From the NCBI GenBank assembly GCA_012841225.1, contig DUVD01000139.1:1-14875 (forward strand): DNA of 14,875 nt. The letters are read 5' to 3'. Positions 8,401-13,736 of the stretch are shown here, one piece after another. Source of the stretch: Fibrobacter sp. (lineage in GTDB: Bacteria; Fibrobacterota; Fibrobacteria; Fibrobacterales; Fibrobacteraceae). Numbering within the stretch: the stretch's first letter is position 1; every line of letters begins with the position of its first letter. The notes beneath the pieces are model-generated. The model saw only the letters and a program-made list of their open reading frames with translations. It searched no databases and was not told the DNA's origin. The position numbers and the translations under genes were made by a program.

Positions 8401-8651
8401 ATAGGCTCGGGAATTTCGCCATAGGGTACGTAAATACGATGATTCACATCAAAAAATGCACCCACAGGAGATTCGCCATCTCTATAAAAAACGCGAGTCT
8501 CGCCGGAGAGCGCTTGGACGATTGAGCTTCTATTAAATAATAAGTCGGGGTCTTTTAAGGGAAGGATCTTAAATACGACAATATAAGCGGGGATTAGGCA
8601 CACGAGACCCACTAAAATCAATGCAAGAGGAATTCGCCATAAGAGTTTCAA
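5457..8651 (-). CDS. Class A penicillin-binding protein (bifunctional transglycosylase/transpeptidase, PBP1A type)
   Basis: A 1064-residue bifunctional peptidoglycan synthase that polymerises lipid II and crosslinks the strands in the periplasm. An N-terminal signal anchor lies at about 9-30. The GT51 domain covers about 60-255, with catalytic Glu92 in EDSRFWEHNG, RQGGSTLTQQTVKN at 121-134 and EFYLNQ at 167-172. A linker that may include an OB-like domain spans about 340-435. The transpeptidase domain carries all three motifs: SSWK with nucleophile Ser478, SEN at 535-537, and KTGTT at 853-857. The 318 residues between SEN and KTG include a charged insertion (about 560-700) that makes the protein longer than typical PBP1A. 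A Pro/Glu-rich tail follows residue 990. The start is TTG, two codons after an in-frame TGA, with AAAGG 10 bases upstream; it gives a proper signal anchor. First gene of the unit with the lipoprotein and TauE-type permease. Confidence 0.95.
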   Translation of the reverse strand: MKLLWRIPLALILVGLVCLIPAYIVVFKILPLKDPDLLFNRSSIVQALSGETRVFYRDGESPVGAFFDVNHRIYVPYGEIPEPIVNALIAAEDSRFWEHNGFDLRGFSRAMAKNIRMMKLRQGGSTLTQQTVKNIFGREKNSIKEKWKELINALRMEKHFSKEDILEFYLNQFHVSGTGKGVAIAAQYFFNKDLRDLTIAECAFIAGSVKGPFNYDPFIQRNQDRREKALERGRQRLGYVLGRMVDEKYISKAQKDSALATPLHFEHGDFRFSMSTTLTRLEEKLDSDFYRQIFEKNQIEDWRKAQLQIITTLDNRYQEAAARALQTNISNLQVRLGGFILPKAELPNRAIKGRKGDYLYGAIDTVGYTEKGALDFIHISFGQLKGFVSAKTLKDFGKRVNGDPTKILAPRLGKGSILLVSVLDSVAVDGRVPCNIETEPVLQGALIAIQNGAVLASQGGFHNTGYDRSFKALRQLGSSWKPLVFAAALHYHWHYLDEIENELNLFQYNDQFYFPRPDHKNKGETVSILWAATRSENIASVWLLEHLLDKLPIDEYNAVAEKNGYTSYPDEAPKAYYERLRDKFGLTLNDQVKREIEFIKARKALTEKFLYEKKPRKARALKHLSYGRFVEKGLRQQRRSSENTALLKHNFLAYSEILRARFVKELDPDLSSSLVPLDSVKLFQDFSLADFKLLSAMIEPVDNELSYFDIEQLSHWPDFNRSLSMAEFARFAGDIGILQKLQRVQSMSLGVNDVSLAEMTTAYQTLLTGKVFKSLDGNWNEPCLIQEIKDRDGRSLFKNEIESNVILSDTTTSQVGVMLRSVFEHGTARSQLRYLSISSEDGQNTLLYPVLGKTGTTNDYKNVAFTGGIPTFVAEKNGIALDSTIAVSSYVGFDDNRPLKSGRTRIAGASGALPQWAQFTKEVLDIRKESEKIDFLDISLLASKRVPIQFTNERGMLPVNAQTGLADAYINPKNVEVPWLDVPGYNPPIVTSKAAEEAAQQGIVISITMPSMHTLAPKDSVKMLEQPSTTAVSKEPVVEENWDLPADFSGKNAFIPIEPEYENP

Positions 8652-8780
8652 AAATCACACGCCTTTGTCTTAAATAATTAAATACACTGTAAAAATAAAA
8701 ACAAAAAAGACTTTTTATTTGAAAAAGCTTAAATCTAGGCTCGTATTTTGATCTATTCTTATTTTTTTACTCTTATTCGC

Positions 8781-8809
8781 TTGGAAAAGGGAGAAAATTT
8801 ATTTAGAAT
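8781..8809 (+). promoter_or_regulatory. Promoter of tRNA-Ser(GCU)
   Basis: TTGGAA (8781-8786), a 17-base spacer and TAGAAT (8804-8809) lie 14 bases before the mature tRNA. The -10 with its flank, TAGAATTG, also fits a Bacteroidota-type TAnnTTTG at seven of eight positions. The remaining stretch from 8652 to 8780 is very AT-rich. It should also hold the minus-strand promoter of the PBP unit, but I see no convincing box for that. Confidence 0.6.
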
Positions 8810-8823
8810 TGTGCAAGATAAAC

Positions 8824-8912
8824 GGGAAGATGGCCGAGTTGGCCGAAGGCGCGTCCCTGCTAAGGACGTATAGGACTTAATCCTATCGCGAGTTCGAATC
8901 TCGCTCTTCCCG
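8824..8912 (+). tRNA. tRNA-Ser, anticodon GCU
   Basis: An 89-base class II tRNA. The acceptor stem GGGAAGA (8824-8830) pairs with TCTTCCC (8905-8911), with discriminator G8912. The D-arm is closed by GCC/GGC. The anticodon stem CGTCC/GGACG frames loop CTGCTAA, with anticodon GCT at 8859-8861. The long variable arm has a stem ATAGGA/TCCTAT, as expected for tRNA-Ser. The T-arm is GCGAG-TTCGAAT-CTCGC. The 3' CCA is not encoded. It decodes AGC and AGU. Confidence 0.97.
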
Positions 8913-8916
8913 CTTC

Positions 8917-8951
8917 AAAAAGCCTCTATACAAAAGTATGGGGGCTTTTTT
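8917..8951 (+). terminator. Rho-independent terminator of tRNA-Ser
   Basis: AAAAAGCCTCTATAC pairs with GTATGGGGGCTTTTT (two G-U pairs) around an AAAA loop and ends in six T residues. It begins five bases after the tRNA, which makes the tRNA a single-gene transcript and isolates the helicase gene. Confidence 0.88.
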
Positions 8952-8962
8952 GATGTTCGGAC

Positions 8963-8993
8963 TTTGGAAAAAGGCTATTAAATTCTATTTTTG
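8963..8993 (+). promoter_or_regulatory. Candidate promoter of the DEAD-box helicase (leaderless or very short leader)
   Basis: TTTG (8963-8966) is followed after 19 bases by TATTTTTG (8986-8993). This matches the Bacteroidota -33/-7 arrangement (TTTG, 19-21 bases, TAnnTTTG). Transcription would start within a few bases of the ATG at 8999. No Shine-Dalgarno sequence is present there, which agrees with a leaderless transcript. Confidence 0.45.
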
Positions 8994-8998
8994 GTCCC

Positions 8999-10354
8999 AT
9001 GATAAAATCTTTTGAGGAATTTCCTCTAGACGCGGCTCTTTTGCGTGCCGTCAGTGAAACAGGGTATACGACCCCCACTCCTATTCAAGCCCAAGCGATT
9101 ATGCCCCTTCTCGAGGGGAAAGATCTTCTCGGAATTGCTCAGACGGGTACTGGTAAAACAGCTGCTTTTGCCTTGCCTATTCTTCAGCTTTTACTGCAGT
9201 CCGGTAAGGTGCGCGCTCCAAAGTGTGCCAGGGCTTTAGTTTTACTTCCCACTCGGGAACTCGCTATTCAGGTAGCGGAATGTTTTGAGGAATTTGCTCG
9301 TTTTACCTCGATATCGAGCACTTGCGTGTTTGGCGGTGTTAGTGATTTCCCTCAAAAAAAGGCCTTATCAAGAGGCATTGATGTTTTAATTGCGACTCCA
9401 GGGCGCATGCTCGATTTGATTAATCAAAAAGCAGTTTCTTTAAGGGCTTTAGAGTTTTTTGTGCTTGATGAAGCCGACCGCATGCTCGATATGGGTTTTA
9501 TCAATGATATTCGAAAGGTCATTGCGATGCTTCCCCCTGTACGTCAGAATTTATTTTTCTCGGCGACCATGCCTGCGGATATCACCAAGTTATCATCTAC
9601 GATCTTACGCCGTGATCCGATTCGCATAGAAGTGGTCCCCGAAAGTACTCCTATAGAGCGCATTGAACAATCATTATATAGAGTAGACAAAAAAAGAAAA
9701 GGGGCTTTGCTCCGGGCGCTTCTTTTAGAAAATGAAAATATGTCTAAAGTGCTCGTTTTTAGTCGTACCAAACACGGTGCTAATCGTATTTCCGAAACGC
9801 TAGAAAAAGCCGGTATTTCAAGTGCTGCTATTCACGGCAATAAAAGCCAAACTCGTCGTCAAGAGGCTCTTGGTAACTTCAAGTGCGATCAAATTCGCGT
9901 TTTAGTCGCCACCGATATTGCGGCTCGTGGTATTGATGTTAGCAGCGTTACCCATGTATTTAATTTTGATTTACCCGAAGTGGCCGAAACTTATGTTCAC
10001 CGCATAGGTCGAACAGCTCGCGCTGGCAAAGATGGCGCGGCTATTGCTTTTTGCGCCCCAGATGAAGAGTCCGAACTTAAGGCCATTGAAAAACTCACTC
10101 GTCAAAGAATTCCAGAGGGCGATCCTGCGATTTTCTCAAAAATGACCGAAGTGAAGGAATCGCCAAGGGAACGTGCTGCCTTAGCGCCTAAAAAGCCTTA
10201 TCGCAAGCCTCTTCCTAAGCCACCGCGTGCCAAAGCACCTGCTAGTACAGGTGGGCAAGAGCCTCAAAAAATGAATGCGGTTAAAACAATTGGGAAAAAC
10301 CGTCTTGGGAGTCGCGCTAGAAAGAGACTTCGCGATCAGCGCTCAGAACAGTAG
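8999..10354 (+). CDS. rhlE: DEAD-box ATP-dependent RNA helicase, RhlE type
   Basis: A 451-residue helicase with the complete motif set in order: Q motif (Phe5 and TPTPIQ at 25-30), motif I AQTGTGKT (47-54), Ia PTRELAIQ (84-91), TPGR (133-136), DEAD (157-160), SAT (188-190), VFSRTKHG (253-260), ATDIAARGID (304-313) and HRIGRTAR (334-341). It unwinds short RNA duplexes with ATP and would act in ribosome assembly, RNA decay or cold adaptation. After the helicase core (about residue 375) comes a basic, Pro/Lys-rich tail ending near RARKRLRDQ, probably a nonspecific RNA-binding extension as in RhlE proteins. The gene stands alone, with a terminator upstream and the B12 riboswitch downstream. The ATG is preceded by a promoter-like sequence rather than a ribosome binding site. 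RhlE is the best subfamily match; other small DEAD-box subfamilies are less likely. Confidence 0.93.
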   Translation: MIKSFEEFPLDAALLRAVSETGYTTPTPIQAQAIMPLLEGKDLLGIAQTGTGKTAAFALPILQLLLQSGKVRAPKCARALVLLPTRELAIQVAECFEEFARFTSISSTCVFGGVSDFPQKKALSRGIDVLIATPGRMLDLINQKAVSLRALEFFVLDEADRMLDMGFINDIRKVIAMLPPVRQNLFFSATMPADITKLSSTILRRDPIRIEVVPESTPIERIEQSLYRVDKKRKGALLRALLLENENMSKVLVFSRTKHGANRISETLEKAGISSAAIHGNKSQTRRQEALGNFKCDQIRVLVATDIAARGIDVSSVTHVFNFDLPEVAETYVHRIGRTARAGKDGAAIAFCAPDEESELKAIEKLTRQRIPEGDPAIFSKMTEVKESPRERAALAPKKPYRKPLPKPPRAKAPASTGGQEPQKMNAVKTIGKNRLGSRARKRLRDQRSEQ

Positions 10355-10364
10355 ATTTTTTTGT

Positions 10365-10372
10365 TATATTTG
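10365..10372 (+). promoter_or_regulatory. Candidate -7 element of the B12 uptake transcript
   Basis: TATATTTG matches the Bacteroidota -7 consensus TAnnTTTG and lies 11 bases before the first paired base of the riboswitch. That places transcription start just before the aptamer. No TTTG -33 element is visible at the expected distance. Confidence 0.35.
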
Positions 10373-10382
10373 AACTGAATTA

Positions 10383-10576
10383 TATTCTATGCCATGAAAA
10401 GCCGGGTGTCTTGTGAACGCAAGCCCCGAGAAAATCCCGTGAAAATCGGGAACGGTCTCGCCGCTGTAAGGGAGTACGAAACTAGTAAGAGGGCTTATGC
10501 CCGGTAAACCAATGCCTGCAAAGGTGTGAAGGAACTAGCAGTAGAACGATCCCCGAGTCAGAAGAACTGTAGAATA
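10383..10576 (+). promoter_or_regulatory. Cobalamin (vitamin B12) riboswitch
   Basis: The closing stem P1 is formed by TATTCTA (10383-10389) and TAGAATA (10570-10576). The conserved core is clear: ATCCCGTGAAAATCGGGAAC (10434-10453), CGCCGCTGTAAGGG (about 10459-10472), GTACGAAACTAG, GTGAAGGAACTAGCAG (10526-10541) and the B12 box AGTCAGAAGAACTG (10556-10569). No T-run or terminator hairpin separates the aptamer from the gene. The ribosome binding site GAGG (10584-10587) sits eight bases after P1, so control of translation start by adenosylcobalamin is the likely mechanism. It governs the receptor and the overlapping lipoprotein gene. Confidence 0.93.
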
Positions 10577-10591
10577 ATAACGTGAGGCACG

Positions 10592-12637
10592 ATGCGAAAG
10601 ACATCATCCTTATATGCCCTATTTTTAGGGTTGTTTTGCTTTGTTTCTGCACCGGCGTCGAGTTATCAACCAGTGCAAAATCTTGGCGAAAGCGAAGTAC
10701 GGCCAGAGGCGTCTGTATTTAAGCTCTCGTCTATTCAAACTATTTCTATTGATGCTAATGTGTGGGCGGGTAAAAACCTAAGTGTCGTCGATGTGCTTTC
10801 TGCTTATGGGGGCATTCAAGGGCATAAGCAGGGCGGTGTGGGCAGCTTTCAAAGCGTTTCTATTCGTGGGGCAGCGCCGAGAGGGTTAAAGATTTTTATT
10901 GATGGAGTTCCTATAGAAGATGCGGGTGGTGGTTCTGTTAATTTAGGGTCGATTGACTTGAGTTTAATTGAGCGAATTGATGTTTATAAAGGCTATGTGC
11001 CGGCGTTTTTAGGGGGGAATGGCATTGGCGGCGCGATTCATTTTATTACTCGAAAAAAGGTGAATGCAGGCGGCCAAATCGCTATGTCCTATGGGAGTCA
11101 CGGGTTTCAAGAAATAGCCTTTTCGCTGAGTTTGCCTATTGCTAAAAGCTGGCGTTTGGCTTCGGCCTTAGCTTACAGGCATGCAGATAATGATTATGAG
11201 TTTTTGAACCGCAATGGCACCGAGTACAACACTGAAGACGATTTTGCGGCCAAGAGAAAAAATGCGCAGTATACTCAAATTTCTGGGAATCATTCCTTTT
11301 ATAAAACGCACGAGAGTGGCGCTTTATCGACTATTGTTTTAAGGCATGAAAAAGAATTGGGCGGTAACCCCGGTAAGGAATCGAACCAGACCGAAGTGGC
11401 GGGGTTTAATAGGGATTTGGGGCAGTTGTTTTACTCTTATGAGCCTGCTTCATTTTGGGATATGAATTTAGCCTTGTCTGTTTCTGGGCAAATTGAAAAA
11501 TCGGTGTCGCACTCTTTTTATCCACTCGATAAAATAGGATACCCTAATAATTATTTTATGGAATACGGGGCTATTCGCTATTTTTTACAACCCAAAATAA
11601 GTTTGGAACTCGCGCCCGATTCGTCTCGCCCATGGGCGATTTCTTTATATGCGGCAGGGTCTGCGGAGCGTTTAGAGGCCAGGGATAATAATGAGTGGGT
11701 ATCGGCTTACGACTGGCATTTAAGCCGTCTTAGTGCCGAAGGAGCGGGCAATGTCAAGTGGTTTTTGGGTTCTATACTTGCGGTAGAAATCGAAAGCGCC
11801 GTTAAGGGGTTTCAAGATAAAAATTCGGGTGGCGCATGGTACTCACCCATCCGAAACGATTCCATTAAGGCAAAAACAAATGCTCATTTATTTAGTTCAG
11901 CACGGCTGGCGTTTTACGTGGGCAAGGCCAATTCACGCTTAAATGGGGTGGCTTCTTTGGGGCGCTATTATCGAGAGCCTCAATTAATGGAACAATACGG
12001 CGTGTATCGAAACATGATGCCAAACCCCGACTTAAAAGAAGAAACGGGTTGGATGGGAGAGCTGGGCGGTTCTTTAAAATCGCATTCAGAAAAATCCAAA
12101 TTGCAGATTTCTTATTTTCAAACGCACCAAAAAAATGGCGTTGTTTGGGTGACCAATAGTTCTTTAACTAAACCATTTAATTTATCTAGAGGCCTTACTC
12201 GTGGCGTTGAGATTTCTTTAGAAAGTGTGCCCACTTCTTTTTTTAAGACGCGTCTCGAAGCCACTTTTCAAAAGGCTCTCGATCGCTCTGGCGAACTGCT
12301 TTACTCAGAAAAGGAACTCCCCGAAGAGCCATCTAAAACCTACTATGCTGAAGCCACTTTTAACTTGCCTTACCATATAGAATGGGGTGTTAGGGCGGAA
12401 TACCGCAGTCGCTTATTTAAAGATCGAGCGAACCTTCAAAGGATACCGCCTCAACAATTATACCATAGTTTTTTAAGTTGGGCGCCATTAATACACACCA
12501 AATTAACGCTCTCTATTCAGAACTTAACCGATGCGGATTACCAAAGCATTTACTCGGCATTCCCGCTCCCGGGCCGCTCTTATTCACTCTCTTTCACTCA
12601 ACAAATAGGATTCAATAAATCACATGAAAACAAATAA
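10592..12637 (+). CDS. btuB: TonB-dependent outer-membrane receptor for cobalamin (BtuB-like)
   Basis: A 681-residue outer-membrane receptor that should import B12 or related corrinoids using TonB energy. A Sec signal peptide covers about 1-24. The plug domain spans about 45-156, with LSVVDVLSAYGGI, VSIRGAAPRGLKIFIDGVPI (89-108), IERIDVYKG and GGAIHFITRKK. The rest is a 22-strand-type barrel rich in aromatic residues, ending in the receptor signature NLTDADYQSIY and PLPGRSYSLSF. Substrate assignment rests on the cobalamin riboswitch immediately upstream. I found no convincing TonB box near the N-terminus, only a loose candidate around residues 34-46. The ATG follows GAGG at five bases. The protein is longer than E. 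coli BtuB and has no N-terminal carboxypeptidase-like extension of the SusC type. Seven residues (NKSHENK) follow the usual terminal Phe674, because the gene runs 14 bases into the next one. Confidence 0.9.
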   Translation: MRKTSSLYALFLGLFCFVSAPASSYQPVQNLGESEVRPEASVFKLSSIQTISIDANVWAGKNLSVVDVLSAYGGIQGHKQGGVGSFQSVSIRGAAPRGLKIFIDGVPIEDAGGGSVNLGSIDLSLIERIDVYKGYVPAFLGGNGIGGAIHFITRKKVNAGGQIAMSYGSHGFQEIAFSLSLPIAKSWRLASALAYRHADNDYEFLNRNGTEYNTEDDFAAKRKNAQYTQISGNHSFYKTHESGALSTIVLRHEKELGGNPGKESNQTEVAGFNRDLGQLFYSYEPASFWDMNLALSVSGQIEKSVSHSFYPLDKIGYPNNYFMEYGAIRYFLQPKISLELAPDSSRPWAISLYAAGSAERLEARDNNEWVSAYDWHLSRLSAEGAGNVKWFLGSILAVEIESAVKGFQDKNSGGAWYSPIRNDSIKAKTNAHLFSSARLAFYVGKANSRLNGVASLGRYYREPQLMEQYGVYRNMMPNPDLKEETGWMGELGGSLKSHSEKSKLQISYFQTHQKNGVVWVTNSSLTKPFNLSRGLTRGVEISLESVPTSFFKTRLEATFQKALDRSGELLYSEKELPEEPSKTYYAEATFNLPYHIEWGVRAEYRSRLFKDRANLQRIPPQQLYHSFLSWAPLIHTKLTLSIQNLTDADYQSIYSAFPLPGRSYSLSFTQQIGFNKSHENK

Positions 12638-13736
12638 ATGGAACATTCTTTTATCGATTAGCGTCGCCTTATTATTTACCGCTTGTGGCAGCGACTCACC
12701 AAGCACACCAGGCACCAAAGAAGAAAAAAGTGCTTTCGGTCTTGTATTTACAAGCGATTTTACGAATGGCGAATTGCGCTTCTTTGACTTGGATTCAAAT
12801 ACGATTTCTAAAGAAAAGCTTACTTTTAATCAAGATGCTAAAATAGTGGTTCAGGGCTCGCAGGTTTTTATTTTGGAACGTTACGGCGCTGATAACCTCG
12901 TTAAAATTGACCCTTCAAAATGGAACGAAGGCCCTTCGGCGATTCTTTATCAAACGGCTTTAGGAGAAGGCGCTAACCCTAGCGACATTATTGCCCTAAA
13001 CGAAAATACAGCTTGGCTCGGTTTAGAAGGTAGCCCTGAATTGCTTAAAATAAATACAGCGTCTAAAGGCAAAGTCCTTAAAACGGTAGACCTTTCTGCT
13101 TATACTGCAGAAGGCAATATCTCGCCAAACTTAGTGAAATTAGCACTTAAGGGAGATACTTTATTTGCTCTTTTGCAACGTTTAGATATGTACCAAGTAA
13201 CCTCGCCTGGCTTAGTGGTTTTAATCGACGCTAACGCAGGGACCATACTCGATACCATCAGGTTAAAAACGGGAAACCCAAGCACATTTACTCTAGTTAA
13301 TGGCGATTTATGGGTCTCTACGCAGGGTGGTTACAATGCCGATTATGGCCTTGATGCCGACAGCGAAAGAGGAATTGAACGTGTTGATATTAAAAATAAA
13401 AAATCTGTTTTAGAAGTAAGCGGTGAGGAATTAGGCGGTGGCGTATCCTTTATGGTTGTGGATATTGAAGCTAAAGTGCTTTATGCAAGTGTGATGAGCC
13501 CTATTGGCACTTACTCGCTGCAACAGGTCTCTTTAGATGATAATAGCGTTAAGGCTGTTGACGGCATCGACGACTCGAGCGGTTCCTTATTTTGGGACGC
13601 CGAAAGCGCATTGCTTTTTATTGGAGACCGTTCTTATGGCGCTGAAAGACTATTGGTTTATAATGGGACCAGCGTGAAAACAATAAAAGGAGACAACGTA
13701 TTGCCTCCTTCTAATATCTCTATCGTTTACTTTTAG
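12624..13736 (+). CDS. Beta-propeller lipoprotein, BtuG-like candidate corrinoid-binding protein
   Basis: A 370-residue lipoprotein: signal peptide with lipobox FTAC and Cys21, followed by a Ser/Pro/Thr-rich spacer to about residue 37. The remainder is repeated four-strand blades of YVTN/YncE type: for example GLVFTSDFTNGELRFFDLDS, VFILERYGADNLVKIDP, GLVVLIDANAGTILDTIRLK, LWVSTQGGYNADYGLDADSE and LFIGDRSYGAERLLVYNG. This is consistent with a propeller of about seven blades. It overlaps the receptor gene by 14 bases, so both are under the cobalamin riboswitch. In Bacteroides, BtuG is a surface propeller lipoprotein that binds B12 very tightly and hands it to BtuB; the same architecture and context suggest the same job here. 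I cannot show sequence homology to BtuG by eye. Periplasmic rather than surface location is also possible, since no clear lipoprotein export signal follows Cys21. Confidence 0.85.
   Translation: MKTNKWNILLSISVALLFTACGSDSPSTPGTKEEKSAFGLVFTSDFTNGELRFFDLDSNTISKEKLTFNQDAKIVVQGSQVFILERYGADNLVKIDPSKWNEGPSAILYQTALGEGANPSDIIALNENTAWLGLEGSPELLKINTASKGKVLKTVDLSAYTAEGNISPNLVKLALKGDTLFALLQRLDMYQVTSPGLVVLIDANAGTILDTIRLKTGNPSTFTLVNGDLWVSTQGGYNADYGLDADSERGIERVDIKNKKSVLEVSGEELGGGVSFMVVDIEAKVLYASVMSPIGTYSLQQVSLDDNSVKAVDGIDDSSGSLFWDAESALLFIGDRSYGAERLLVYNGTSVKTIKGDNVLPPSNISIVYF

Noticed and set aside
10355..10364. T-run after the helicase stop as a terminator
   Set aside because: Seven T residues follow the stop codon, but I see no stable hairpin before them.
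10610..10735. TonB box in the BtuB-like receptor
   Set aside because: A loose candidate exists around residues 34-46, but it does not match a known TonB box well enough to call.
12684..12720. Bacteroidota-type lipoprotein surface-export signal after Cys21
   Set aside because: The residues after the Cys are GSDSPST, without the usual acidic cluster after K or QA. Surface location therefore rests on analogy with BtuG only.
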